Positions 19,755-28,846 of a stretch of DNA of 64,000 bases are shown here, in pieces. Numbering within the stretch: the first letter of the stretch is position 1; each line of letters begins with the position of its first letter. The translations under genes and the position numbers were made by a program. Under the pieces are notes generated by a model, which ran no database searches, was not told the DNA's origin, and saw only the letters and a program-made list of their open reading frames with translations. Source of the stretch: Clostridium sp. AM58-1XD (lineage in GTDB: Bacteria > Bacillota > Clostridia > Lachnospirales > Lachnospiraceae); contig NZ_QSDR01000002.1 of the NCBI RefSeq assembly GCF_003464085.1, positions 145,927 to 209,926 on the forward strand, given 5' to 3'.

Positions 19755-20804
19755 TCATTCCCGTCCCAGCCACGGCCTGACGATGATATTAAGCGCCCTG
19801 CCATCACGCATTTCCATCATTCCTTGTGTCAGCTGTTCCAGAGGTATTTCTTTTGTAACATATTTCTCTACAGACACATTCCCCTGTTCGATCTGAGACA
19901 GCGCATCCTGAAGTCCGCAGAACGGATACGAAAATGAGCCAATTACGGTGATCTCATTGTAGTGAATGAGATTGCTGTCAAGGGATGTCATTCTCCTGTC
20001 ATCTTTTGGAGCTCCTCCATATATGACGACCGTTCCACGCTTCCTTACCATCCTCAGAGCCTGAAGCTGCACCGAAGTCACCGGAAGGGCGCAGATCACC
20101 ACATCCGCCCCGATCCCTTCCGTCAATTCCAGCACGCGTTTCACCGCCCCTTCGCTGTCCCGGTTGTCCAGCACCTCGTCTGCCGGGAAACGGCCGACAA
20201 AGGAAATCCTGTCCATCCCCAGAACAATCACCCGCTTCGCTCCCCTGGCCTTTGCAATTTCCGAATGAAGACAGCCCACAGGGCCGTCTCCTATAATCAC
20301 GACGGTATCTCCCAACGAAACTTTGCATCGCTCCTGGCACGCATAAACCCCTGCCACCTTTTCAGCAAAGGCTGCCTGTATATAGGTAAGGCGGTCCGGA
20401 ACCTTTTCTACAAAGCCGCGTTTCAGCACATATCCGGGAAGAGCGATATACTGTGCAAATCCGCCCTGTACATGAGTCCCCAGCATACGGTGGTTCAGGC
20501 AGAGATTAACCAGCCCTCGTTTACAGTAATAACATTCTCCGCAGCTGATGTCCGGCGCTGTCGCTACCCGGTCTCCGGCCTTGAACCGTACGCCGTCTGC
20601 CGCTTCTTCTACAATTCCTCCAATCTCATGGCCCATAACCTGATTTTTGATCCCGTCTTTCAGTCCCTGAAAATAATTTCTGATATCACCGCCGCAAATC
20701 CCGCACGCCTCTACCCTAACCAGAATTCCATCTTTCGGGCAGGATGGTTTCGGTATATCTTTTACCACTATCCGCTCGATATCCTCATAAACGGCCGCTT
20801 TCAT
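19755..20804 (-). CDS. Zinc-dependent alcohol/polyol dehydrogenase (MDR)
   Basis: This 349-residue medium-chain dehydrogenase has catalytic zinc ligands in ACGICGGDIRNY and MGHEIGGIVEE. A complete four-Cys structural zinc loop (CGECYYCKRGLVNLC) and a Rossmann motif around VVIIGDGPVGCLHSEIAKA are present. It resembles sorbitol, threonine and 2,3-butanediol dehydrogenases. It probably oxidises a polyol hydroxyl to a ketose for the two kinases downstream. GGAGGAG lies directly before the ATG. A second, divergent MDR enzyme lies two genes upstream. Confidence 0.87.
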   Translation of the reverse strand: MKAAVYEDIERIVVKDIPKPSCPKDGILVRVEACGICGGDIRNYFQGLKDGIKNQVMGHEIGGIVEEAADGVRFKAGDRVATAPDISCGECYYCKRGLVNLCLNHRMLGTHVQGGFAQYIALPGYVLKRGFVEKVPDRLTYIQAAFAEKVAGVYACQERCKVSLGDTVVIIGDGPVGCLHSEIAKARGAKRVIVLGMDRISFVGRFPADEVLDNRDSEGAVKRVLELTEGIGADVVICALPVTSVQLQALRMVRKRGTVVIYGGAPKDDRRMTSLDSNLIHYNEITVIGSFSYPFCGLQDALSQIEQGNVSVEKYVTKEIPLEQLTQGMMEMRDGRALNIIVRPWLGRE

Positions 20805-20820
20805 ATTTCTCCTCCAAACG

Positions 20821-21429
20821 TCACTGTTTTTTATTGACCAGTCTGTCCCCGACCGCGCCTCCCGTATGAATAACGGCGAACTGATCTCTCGTATATCCGC
20901 TCCGCTCCATCAGGCAGATCGCCGCCGCGTCAAAAAATCCAGTGACTGCAGCCGTGCTGGCAGTAGCCAGCATATTAAAGGCATCCGGTTCTCTGATGAT
21001 TTTTATCAGGACCGTCAGGTCTGCCTGCCTCCCGAGTTCCGATTCTTTACTTTCCGTCACGCCTACGACGAAGGCGCCCTTTTCCTTCAGGCTTTTAATC
21101 ATCCTGACGATTTCCCATGTGCCTCCGCCTTTTGAGATCAGGACCGCCACGTCCCCTTTCTGAACAGCTCCCAGGCCGCCGTGAACGGCATCGCCCGGGG
21201 ACAGAAAATTCGCAGGAAACTCCACGCAGGAGAAGGAATGAGCCGCCTTCTTTGCCGCAGCTGCAGATGTGCCTACACCTGCAAAAAAGATTCTGTTCCC
21301 GCTGTTCCTAGCTTTTTCCAGCGTTTCGATCAGTTGTTCTGCCGCCTCATAATCCACATGGTCGCAGAGGCGCCTCAGTTCATCCGCTTCTGTATTCCAG
21401 ACAAACTTCATTTTTTCTCTGATATCCAT
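20821..21429 (-). CDS. SIS-domain sugar-phosphate isomerase/binding protein
   Basis: This protein of about 202 residues has a single SIS domain. Substrate-loop elements FFAGVGTSAAAAKKAAHSF and VLISKGGGTWEIVRMIKSL are clear. It is close to GutQ/KpsF-type arabinose-5-phosphate isomerases and phosphohexuloisomerases but lacks the C-terminal CBS pair of KpsF. It may isomerise the sugar phosphate made by the FGGY kinases. ATG 21429 has GGAGGGG seven bases upstream. An in-frame ATG at 21447 overlapping the previous gene is less likely. Confidence 0.8.
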   Translation of the reverse strand: MDIREKMKFVWNTEADELRRLCDHVDYEAAEQLIETLEKARNSGNRIFFAGVGTSAAAAKKAAHSFSCVEFPANFLSPGDAVHGGLGAVQKGDVAVLISKGGGTWEIVRMIKSLKEKGAFVVGVTESKESELGRQADLTVLIKIIREPDAFNMLATASTAAVTGFFDAAAICLMERSGYTRDQFAVIHTGGAVGDRLVNKKQ

Positions 21430-21433
21430 TTTT

Positions 21434-22537
21434 TCACCCCTCCGCATGCACCACGACTTTTATTGACTGAGTGCCGTCCTTAGCCATAGCGAATGCCTTT
21501 TCATAATCGTCCAGGCTGAAATCATGGGTGATGATCCTGTTCACATCAACAGCCTTTTTGGCAAGCATATCGATCGCCACCTGGTACCCTTCAATTCCGC
21601 TGATATGGGCGCCTATGACATCCAGCTCCTTCCTGTCTCCGATAATGCTCCAGTCCACGGCCGTATCGTTCATGAATACACTGAATTCCACGTACCTTCC
21701 ATGAGAACGAACCATTTTAAGCCCCTGAAGAACGCCTTCCGAATGGCCGGAACAATGAATATATACATCACATCCGAGTCCTCCCGTCAGTTTCTTTACT
21801 TCCTCCACCACGTCGCATTCCGTTGGATTAAAAACGTAATCCGCCCCATACTCCTTCGCAATCTGAAGCCTGTTTTCCCTCACATCAATTCCGATCACCA
21901 GACGAGGATTCTTCTTCATCGCCAGCTGCAGGTCACACAGTCCGATCGGTCCCAGACCGGCCACCACTACCACATCTCTGAATTTGATGTCCGCTCTCTC
22001 AATCGTATGTACGGCGCAGGAAAGAGGTTCGATCATTGCTGTATCCCGCTCCGGTATGGTTTCCGGCACCTTGTATACTCTGGAGCCTTTATAGTACTTC
22101 ATATACCCGGCCATAGACCCTTCCGCCACGTCTCTTTTACTGCCGTAAATATCCGTTTTTACGCACATCCAGTGTTCTCCGTTCTGACAGAACGGGCACT
22201 CCCCGCAGGCGATCACCTGTTCCGCCACCGCCATATCTCCCAGATTTAAGCCATACTTTGTTTTTGCACGGTCTCCAATCGCCACCACTCTTCCCGTAAA
22301 CTCGTGTCCCAGCGTAACCGGCTCTCTCACCCATTTCGGCAGTACGCCGCCTCCCCAGAACATCTGAGCCCCGTCCACAATTTTGATATCGCCGGCACAT
22401 ATACCGGTACCGATCACTTTTACCAAAATCTCGTCTTCGTCAATCTCCGGTACAGGAACTTCTTCGTACCTCAAATCTCCAGGGCCATAAATTCTCAGCG
22501 CCTTCATCGTTCTCGGTATCCCCTCTGCTCGAATCAT
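21434..22537 (-). CDS. Zinc-dependent dehydrogenase (MDR family), second copy
   Basis: This dehydrogenase of about 367 residues has zinc ligands in TGICAGDIKIV and LGHEFTGRVVAIGD, a structural zinc loop CGECPFCQNGEHWMC, and the nucleotide motif VVVAGLGPIGLCDLQLA. It differs clearly from the neighbouring MDR enzyme, for example in having a longer N-terminus (MIRAEGIPRTMKALRIYG). It likely acts on another alcohol carbon of the same substrate. ATG 22537 was chosen because GGAGG precedes it by five bases; the upstream ATG contains that site. Confidence 0.86.
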   Translation of the reverse strand: MIRAEGIPRTMKALRIYGPGDLRYEEVPVPEIDEDEILVKVIGTGICAGDIKIVDGAQMFWGGGVLPKWVREPVTLGHEFTGRVVAIGDRAKTKYGLNLGDMAVAEQVIACGECPFCQNGEHWMCVKTDIYGSKRDVAEGSMAGYMKYYKGSRVYKVPETIPERDTAMIEPLSCAVHTIERADIKFRDVVVVAGLGPIGLCDLQLAMKKNPRLVIGIDVRENRLQIAKEYGADYVFNPTECDVVEEVKKLTGGLGCDVYIHCSGHSEGVLQGLKMVRSHGRYVEFSVFMNDTAVDWSIIGDRKELDVIGAHISGIEGYQVAIDMLAKKAVDVNRIITHDFSLDDYEKAFAMAKDGTQSIKVVVHAEG

Positions 22538-22564
22538 AATTACCTCCATTTTTATTTACAATCT

Positions 22565-23545
22565 CTATCTTGCAGTATGACTGCTGTATCTGTACTTCAG
22601 GCTGTCCATAAACATCGACGCGAAAATGACAATCCCATTGACAATCGGGATCAGATACGTTGATACGCCTACCAGCCCGAGAATATTCTCAATAATTGAA
22701 ATGATCAGAAATCCAATGCATACGCCCGGAAATATCTTCCCGTACCCTCCAAACAGGCTGATGCCTCCCAGGACGGAAATAGCAATAGCATCGAATTCCC
22801 ACGACATACCAATGGTCTGCTGAATGGTTCCCAAGTTGGCCGCACAGTAAAAGCCGGACAGGGACGCAAAAATCCCGCACAGGATTACACATGCAAATCT
22901 GGTGGCGTCTGCGTTGATTCCCAGAGCCCGCGCCGCCTTGTCATTGCAGCCCACCGCATATACGTTTTTGCCAAATCCCGTTACCGACAGCACGAAATGC
23001 AGAACCACTACCAGAAAAATTACCATAATAAGAACCACAGGAAATCCTCCGGCCGTCTTAGTCATAAAAGCATAGACGTTATCCGGCATATAAATATACA
23101 TACTTTTCGTGATAATCATGGCAATTCCCCGCAGCACCAGCTGCATGCCCAGCGTCACAAGGAGGGGGCTGAGTTTCATCTTAACCATAAAGAAACCGTT
23201 GACCGCTCCGATCAGAGCCCCCGTCAACACGCAGACAGCCATGCCTCCTGCAGTGCCGATTCGCATATCTCTCATCACAATGCCTGAAAGCACCATGGAA
23301 AGATATGCAATGGAACCAACCGACAGATCCGTCAGTCCGGTTAGCAGTACAAGGCTGATTCCACATGCGATAATCAGATACTGTCCGTTGTTCAGAAGCA
23401 TGCTGTACATGTTCCGCACAGTGAAAAAGTTGGGAGAAGCGCAGGCGCTGACCACAATAATCAGGGCAAGGACGATATAAAGAGCATAATTTAAAAACCA
23501 AAGAACTGTTTTCCTTCTGAATCCGGTTTTATTATTTTCTCTCAT
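22565..23545 (-). CDS. RbsC-type sugar ABC transporter permease
   Basis: This 326-residue inner membrane permease of the ribose/xylose/AI-2 family has about nine hydrophobic segments. Family markers are LLTGLTDLSVGSIAYLSMVL near the N-terminal third and AIAISVLGGISLFGGYGKIF near the end, the coupling region for the ATPase. It is one of two non-identical permeases in the operon, so the channel is probably a heterodimer as in LsrCD-type systems. It follows the ATPase gene with almost no gap. Confidence 0.9.
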   Translation of the reverse strand: MRENNKTGFRRKTVLWFLNYALYIVLALIIVVSACASPNFFTVRNMYSMLLNNGQYLIIACGISLVLLTGLTDLSVGSIAYLSMVLSGIVMRDMRIGTAGGMAVCVLTGALIGAVNGFFMVKMKLSPLLVTLGMQLVLRGIAMIITKSMYIYMPDNVYAFMTKTAGGFPVVLIMVIFLVVVLHFVLSVTGFGKNVYAVGCNDKAARALGINADATRFACVILCGIFASLSGFYCAANLGTIQQTIGMSWEFDAIAISVLGGISLFGGYGKIFPGVCIGFLIISIIENILGLVGVSTYLIPIVNGIVIFASMFMDSLKYRYSSHTAR

Positions 23546-23548
23546 ATC

Positions 23549-25061
23549 TCATCCCTCACTTATACATTCTTTAATCAGTCTCTGATTATTGATTTCATCG
23601 TGTTTTAAATACGCTCCTGCACGTCCGTCACGTAAAACGACGATGTTGTCTGCCAGCTTCTGTATTTCCTCCGTCTCCGAGGAAATGACGATACACGCAA
23701 TTCCATCCGCAGCCAGACGCCTGATCAGATTCTGTATCTCCACCTTGGCGCCTACGTCTACTCCTCTCGTCGGCTCATCCAGAATCAGAATTTCCGGATT
23801 TTTTGACAGCCACTTACTGATTACCACCTTCTGCTGGTTTCCTCCGGAAAGCTGCATGGCAAGGGACTCTTCACTGGCAGCCGCAATATGGAGTTCTTCA
23901 ATGAACTTCCGCCCTTCCGCCCTTTCTTTTTTTGAGTTCAGAATCCGAAGCAGCCGGCTGCTGAAGGATCCCAGATTAGCCGCCGTCGTATTTCTCCAGA
24001 GAGACATATTCAAATATAAACCGTCATAATGGCGCCCCTCCGTAACATAACCGCATTTTTTAAACAGCTTCCCAGGCTGATCCGTTTTACTCCCCGTTTT
24101 CCCCGTAAAAGATCTTTCCTTCCGTCATCGCATCCAGACCCAGTATGGCACGGATCGTCTCTGTTCTTCCGGAGCCAAGAAGCCCCCATAGCCCCAGAAC
24201 CTCTCCCTTATGCAGGTCGAAGCTCACATTTTTCGGGAATCGTTCTCCGCTCAGATTCTGCACACTCAGCACGACTTCCTCTGTCATCCTGCTTTCTACC
24301 GAGCTGAAAACCACCTTTTCGGGAACCATATAGCTGACAATCGTCTCTTTGCTCATCTCCTTTGCAGTTCCTTTACCCACCACCTGTCCGTCTCTCATAA
24401 CGATCACACGATCACAGATAGCCTCTACCTCATCCAGATAATGAGTGATATAAATAATCGTCTTTCCATCTGCTTTCAGATTTCTTATAATTTGAAACAG
24501 GTTCTCCTTTTCTTTCATGGAAAGAGACGATGTAGGCTCATCAAACAGGAGAATTTCCCCTCCGAGAGACAGCGCCCTGGCAATCTGGACGATCTGCTGT
24601 TCACCTACCGACAGCTCGCTTACCTTTTTTGACGGATCTACGCTGCAGCCCAGCGGTTTTAGCAGCGCCGCCGCTTTTTTACAGAGCATTTTTTTATCCA
24701 ATACAGGAAGGCCTTTAAATTTCCTGTATTTTTTCAGCTCTACCAAAAATATGTTTTCATAAACCGTCAGGTTATCGAACAGCTGGACCTCCTGCTGAAT
24801 AAAGGCAATTCCACAATCCCTGGAATCATTTGGGGAGTGGATGTTCACCTCTTTCCCATGTATGAATATTTTTCCTTCGTCTGCCGCAAGTACGCCTCCC
24901 AGCACATTCATCAGCGTTGATTTTCCGGCTCCGTTTACTCCCAGCAGGGCTGTCACCTCACCGCTGCAGGCCTCCGCCGAGACATCCCTCAGGGCGTATA
25001 CGCCCGGAAATCTCTTATGGCAATGTTCTATTTTCAGTGTCGCTTCCAAAGCTTCTGCCAC
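23549..25061 (-). CDS. RbsA-type sugar ABC transporter ATPase (tandem domains), frameshifted
   Basis: This is a two-domain ATPase driving monosaccharide import. The first half has Walker A LLGVNGAGKST, signature ELSVGEQQIVQIARALS and Walker B ILLFDEPTSSLS. The second half keeps LSGGNQQKVVISKWLS and ILILDEPTRGVDVG. Between them one extra base, probably in a CCCC tract at 24091-24104, breaks the frame. Removing it gives about 503 residues with the linker KLFKKCGYVTEGRHYDGLYL. The start used is GTG 25061, close to AGAAGG, so an alternative TTG a few codons on is possible. Confidence 0.85.
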
Positions 25062-25067
25062 CCTTCT

Positions 25068-26075
25068 TTACTTAGTCTTGACCTTTCCGCCCGTGTTGTT
25101 GTTCAGCCGGTAATCCAGAATTGTTGCAAGAATAATGATGCCTCCCTTGATCACCTGCGCAGGATAGGACTGGATTCCCAGCAGATTCAGGGAAATCGAC
25201 GTAGTCGATATGACAATCGCGCCGACCGCCACCCCGACTGCCGTTCCGCGGCCGCCCCTGTCTGAGGCCCCTCCGATAACCGCGGCTGCAAGCACTTCCG
25301 TCAGCATGGATGGAGAGACCATTCTGGCCGTAGCACAGCCGCTCTGCACGGACAGCATAATCCCGGCAATTCCCGCCATCAGAGCGCCGATCAGATAAGC
25401 GCTGATTGTAACGGCCGTAACAGGCACTCCGGAGACTCTGGCCGTATTCTTATTCGTTCCGATAAAGTACAGCCATCTTCCGAATACCGTTTTCGTCAGG
25501 ATAAAGTGCAGGAGAAGGACGAGAATCAGAAACACAATCACATACATAGGAACAACACCGCCGATTCTCCGTTTAAAAAATCCTGTCAGCACCTCCGGAA
25601 TTCCCCGGACCGATTCATAGTTTGTATACCACTTTGCAAATCCGTCGGCTACATTCATCATGGCAAGTGTAACAATCATGGGAGACATCCTGAAAACGGC
25701 AACCGACACTCCGCTCACGAGACCGCCCAGCATGCACACGCCCAGTATCAGAAGGCACCCCACAATCCAGTTGCCGGTCTGAGACATGTATGTCACGCCC
25801 ACCACCGACCCCATAGCCAGGACGCAGGGAAGCGAGATATCAATTCCTCCCGTAATGAGGACAAAGGCGAGGCCAAGGGACATCGTACCATATATGGCCG
25901 CCTGCGTAATGATATTGAACAAGTTATACGGCGACGAGAAATTTGGAATCAGCGAAATCAACGCCGCATACACAACCACGCCGAAAAGCGCGAGGGCAAT
26001 ACGCTGCTTTGCCCTGAAAGACAGCTGTATGCCGCCGCCTTTTTTCTCAATCCTGTCTTTTGATGTACTTTTCAT
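25068..26075 (-). CDS. RbsC-type sugar ABC transporter permease
   Basis: This 335-residue permease has a charged cytosolic N-terminus (about 22 residues) followed by about ten hydrophobic segments. The family motif FVLITGGIDISLPCVLAMGS aligns with the first permease, and the coupling region is VLAAAVIGGASDRGGRGTAV. With the other permease, the tandem ATPase and the lipoprotein it makes a complete carbohydrate importer. AGGGG precedes the ATG. It is separated from the binding protein gene by a long hairpin, a layout that often raises binding-protein mRNA relative to the membrane genes. Confidence 0.9.
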   Translation of the reverse strand: MKSTSKDRIEKKGGGIQLSFRAKQRIALALFGVVVYAALISLIPNFSSPYNLFNIITQAAIYGTMSLGLAFVLITGGIDISLPCVLAMGSVVGVTYMSQTGNWIVGCLLILGVCMLGGLVSGVSVAVFRMSPMIVTLAMMNVADGFAKWYTNYESVRGIPEVLTGFFKRRIGGVVPMYVIVFLILVLLLHFILTKTVFGRWLYFIGTNKNTARVSGVPVTAVTISAYLIGALMAGIAGIMLSVQSGCATARMVSPSMLTEVLAAAVIGGASDRGGRGTAVGVAVGAIVISTTSISLNLLGIQSYPAQVIKGGIIILATILDYRLNNNTGGKVKTK

Positions 26076-26121
26076 TCTGTATTGCCCCTAACCTTTATAA
26101 GCTCTAGCCCCTCATATTTAC

Positions 26122-26242
26122 AGAGGGTGCTGCAAGAGTCGAATCAGCCGTGTCACCGATACCAGTTTCCGTTCCAGGCGGTAGCCAAGTCACTCCATCT
26201 GGTATCTGCGGCAACGCGATATTCCTTTCTGCGGCACCCTGT
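26122..26242. repeat. Long imperfect hairpin, copy B, inside the ABC operon
   Basis: The outer arms AGGGTGC (26124-26130) and GCACCCT (26234-26240) pair. The inner arms CGATACCAG (26157-26165) and CTGGTATC (26199-26206) enclose the family loop CGTTCCAGGCGGTAGCCAAG. It lies in the 184-base gap between the binding-protein stop and the first permease. No U-tract follows on the minus strand, so processing or partial attenuation is more likely than full termination. Confidence 0.65.
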
Positions 26243-26259
26243 TTTTCATAATTGATCCG

Positions 26260-27399
26260 CTATTTCAGATACTTGCTCAAATCGGAATCCGAGTACTCCA
26301 GGCACCACAGATAGTCGATTTTATTGTAATTATCCTGATCCACCGTATCTCCCTGAATCTTGAAGACTTCCCCGTTCAGTTCTTTTCCCTCGGCATAATC
26401 AATTGCACATTCAGCCGCTTTCACAGCGTTCAGCCATACCGGATTCTCCGTGCTGGACTCCTGATACCCTTCTGCTATAGCGATAAAACCATCTGCAAAT
26501 ACATCCGTTCCTGCTATGTATACATGGCCTTCTTCCCCGCGCTTATGCCACTTTCCAGCCCTCTGAAGAGCTGTGGAATATCCGGAATACTGAGAATCAG
26601 ACGGAACGTAAAGGCAGTTTGAATCCGGGTAAGTCTGGAGAGCCGATGTAAGATTTGTCAGGCACGTAGCCGGGTCCCACTGTCCGCAGGAAACGGTTGT
26701 TGCAATTTTCACTCCCCACTCTTCACACGCGTCTTCACAGCCGTTCTGGCGGTTAATTGCATTTACGTCATTTTCATAGCCCATCACAACGATCATATCT
26801 TTCGGTTCAATGCCGTCTTCTTTCATATATTCGAACATTCTGACCGTCGAGGCATAGCCCTGGTCATAGCTGTCCATGTTGACGGTCGCATCCGGCACCT
26901 CGTCTCCTGCAGCGCTGGAATCCGCCTCCCGGCAGAAGAAGATACTGCCCACATCGTTCGCATGGCATTCCTTAACAGCTGCAAGGCTCGCTACGTTGTC
27001 GATCGCATTCAGGATAATCACTTGGCATCCGGAACCGATCATATCCTGTACATTTGAATATTCCCGGTTCACATCTCCGTCAGAAGAAACAGAAACGTAT
27101 TCCAGTTCATATCCTGCTTTTTCAGCCTGCTCCTCCATAGCCTTCTTCACGTAATCGTTGTACGCATTCATAATCGGTTCATTCAATGCGCTGATTACAA
27201 ATCCCACTTTGATCTTTTTGTCCTCAGCCGGTTTTGCAGATTCATTTACTTCTGTTTTGTCTTCCTCCGCTTCTGAAGACGTAGTCTGGGCTGCAGCAGG
27301 GCTCGCGCTCTCAGCTGGTTTTGCAGCACCGTTGCCGCAGCCGGCCAGGCAGCCGGCCATAAGAGCCAGTGCAAGGATGTTGTTCATAACTTTTTTCAT
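26260..27399 (-). CDS. Sugar ABC transporter substrate-binding lipoprotein (periplasmic-binding family 4, RbsB-like)
   Basis: This 379-residue protein has a lipoprotein signal (lipobox LAGC, Cys about 21) followed by an Ala/Ser/Glu-rich linker of about 40 residues. The binding domain starts near KIKVGFVISALNEPIMNAYND. Typical RbsB features are the INRQNGCEDACEEWG region and the DVFADGFIAIAEGYQESSTENP segment. It delivers a sugar or polyol to the RbsAC-type importer. AAGGAGG is upstream. It is the first gene of the operon that ends with the FGGY kinases and is preceded by a long untranslated leader. Confidence 0.9.
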   Translation of the reverse strand: MKKVMNNILALALMAGCLAGCGNGAAKPAESASPAAAQTTSSEAEEDKTEVNESAKPAEDKKIKVGFVISALNEPIMNAYNDYVKKAMEEQAEKAGYELEYVSVSSDGDVNREYSNVQDMIGSGCQVIILNAIDNVASLAAVKECHANDVGSIFFCREADSSAAGDEVPDATVNMDSYDQGYASTVRMFEYMKEDGIEPKDMIVVMGYENDVNAINRQNGCEDACEEWGVKIATTVSCGQWDPATCLTNLTSALQTYPDSNCLYVPSDSQYSGYSTALQRAGKWHKRGEEGHVYIAGTDVFADGFIAIAEGYQESSTENPVWLNAVKAAECAIDYAEGKELNGEVFKIQGDTVDQDNYNKIDYLWCLEYSDSDLSKYLK

Positions 27400-27688
27400 T
27401 TTCTTTCCTCCTTTGAATTTTATATAATTTTTAATAATTTCCTTTTATTTCCATTTTTTCATTTTTTGTTTTCATTTCTAAAACTGCTATTTTTCATTTT
27501 TCTCTTACATTTCCTTAATGAATGTGCTCCTATTTCGCTCTTTTTATAATTTTTCCTTTGTTCTCATCATCCTCACCTCATTTTTCATGCAAACAGCGCA
27601 CCATTTCATCCTTTACACTAATTTCAACCGTGATTTCGCATAGTTTTCCGTTCGTTTTTTGTATTTTTATGTCATATCTTACAATTAC
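27400..27688 (-). other. Long AT-rich 5' leader of the ABC/kinase operon
   Basis: If the promoter at 27689-27717 is correct, about 280 bases of untranslated RNA precede the binding-protein gene. The region is strongly AT-rich with oligo-T runs. I see no open frame with a ribosome binding site, no tRNA and no recognisable riboswitch. The remaining 145 bases up to the divergent RpiR gene hold the operator and its own promoter region. Confidence 0.4.
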
Positions 27689-27717
27689 AATTTATCACGC
27701 CCCATACCTCATGTCAA
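27689..27717 (-). promoter_or_regulatory. Predicted promoter of the ABC/kinase operon
   Basis: On the minus strand, a perfect TTGACA (27717-27712) and TAAATT (27694-27689) are 17 bases apart. An 11-bp inverted repeat lies immediately upstream of the -35 box, which fits regulation by the divergent RpiR protein. Confidence 0.55.
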
Positions 27718-27718
27718 G

Positions 27719-27755
27719 TATAATTTCATTTTTTATTTTCAATTATGAAATTATA
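27719..27755. promoter_or_regulatory. Inverted repeat, candidate RpiR operator
   Basis: TATAATTTCAT (27719-27729) and ATGAAATTATA (27745-27755) are perfect 11-bp inverted arms with a 15-base spacer. A nested TTTC-N6-GAAA lies at 27737-27750. The site is between the divergent rpiR-type gene and the ABC operon promoter, the usual position for an RpiR-family operator. Confidence 0.5.
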
Positions 27756-27900
27756 ATATAAAATTAACATCTTATTCATGTATTCTTTCAATTCCGCTTT
27801 TACCCTGTTAAATTATTATCGTCTTTTGTATTCAATCACTTGCAAATATTGAGTTTTTAAGATAAAATAAAAGAAAAAGCAAGAAGGCGGTGGGTTCGTT

Positions 27901-28776
27901 TTGAAAAAGAATTGGACGGATTATTCAAAAAATATTTCTCATTCCTGTTTGATTAAATTTCAGTTTGTTTATGATGATTTGAAAAACGCAGAGCGAAAGG
28001 CTGCGGATTTTTGTTTATCAATGCCGGAATTTGTTGCAACTGCAACCATCGGTGAGGTCGCCGGCTGCGCCAACTGCAGCGAGGCCACTTTCGTCCGCCT
28101 GGCGAAACGTCTTGGTTACAGCGGCTACCCGGAGCTGCGGGAATGCCTTTTAAGGGAAGATTCGGAAGAAATCGCCCAAAGCGTAGGCATACAGAGTTCT
28201 GACAACGTAAAGACCATTACGACTGCCGTATTTAACGCCAGTGTCCTTGCCCTGAACGACTCTCTGGATTCCATTGATTTTGACTGCCTGGAGCGGGCAG
28301 TCAGCAGCATTCTGAAGGCCAGGCACATCCTGTTCGCCGCTGCCGGAGATGCCAATGTGGTAGCCATGTCTGGCGTAGGCAAATTTACACGCATGGGCCT
28401 GCCGGTCAGCTGCAACACCGATTTCGATACGCAGCTGCTCTACCTGTCACAGATGGAAAAGGACGACGTGCTGATCTGTATTTCCCACTCCGGCCGCACA
28501 AAGACGACATGTGAACTTGCAAAAGCAGCGAACAGCAGAAACATTCTGGTAATTTCACTGACGAATTTTCCTCAGTCTCCTCTGGCGAAAGCCTCTGACA
28601 TCGTTCTGCTGACCGCCTCCTTTTCCCACGATATGATGGGCGAGACCATCGCCAAACGAATTCCGGCTCTCTGTCTGCTGGATGCCGTCTATGTATCAAT
28701 TCTTTTCCGGCTGGACGAAACGCATATGAATCTGTTGGACTCCGGAAATAAGATTCTGCGAATGAACAAGCTGTAA
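27901..28776 (+). CDS. RpiR/MurR-family transcriptional regulator
   Basis: This 291-residue regulator has an N-terminal HTH_6 helix-turn-helix (about residues 20-95, with ATIGEVAGCANCSEATFVRL) and a C-terminal SIS domain (about 125-265) that senses a phosphosugar. Its sugar-phosphate loop reads VLICISHSGRTKTTCELAKA. Translation starts at a TTG with AAGGCGG upstream. It is divergent from the ABC/polyol operon and is the likely local regulator, with a sugar phosphate made by the FGGY kinases as probable effector. Activation or repression is not decidable here. Confidence 0.88.
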   Translation: MKKNWTDYSKNISHSCLIKFQFVYDDLKNAERKAADFCLSMPEFVATATIGEVAGCANCSEATFVRLAKRLGYSGYPELRECLLREDSEEIAQSVGIQSSDNVKTITTAVFNASVLALNDSLDSIDFDCLERAVSSILKARHILFAAAGDANVVAMSGVGKFTRMGLPVSCNTDFDTQLLYLSQMEKDDVLICISHSGRTKTTCELAKAANSRNILVISLTNFPQSPLAKASDIVLLTASFSHDMMGETIAKRIPALCLLDAVYVSILFRLDETHMNLLDSGNKILRMNKL

Positions 28777-28786
28777 TACGGCGCAG

Positions 28787-28818
28787 AAAAAGACCCCTGT
28801 TTTTCAGAGGTCTTTTTT
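28787..28818 (+). terminator. Rho-independent terminator after the RpiR gene
   Basis: AAAAAGACC-c-CTG pairs with CAG-a-GGTCTTTTT around a TTTTT loop, followed by six T. It separates the rpiR-type gene from the convergent secreted-protein gene. Confidence 0.85.
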
Positions 28819-28846
28819 CATTCATGCATATTCATCTGTCCGGTTG

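Noticed and set aside
27400..27688. Riboswitch in the long leader of the ABC operon
   Set aside because: The region is nearly all oligo-A/T with no conserved aptamer sequence or stable hairpin that I can recognise.
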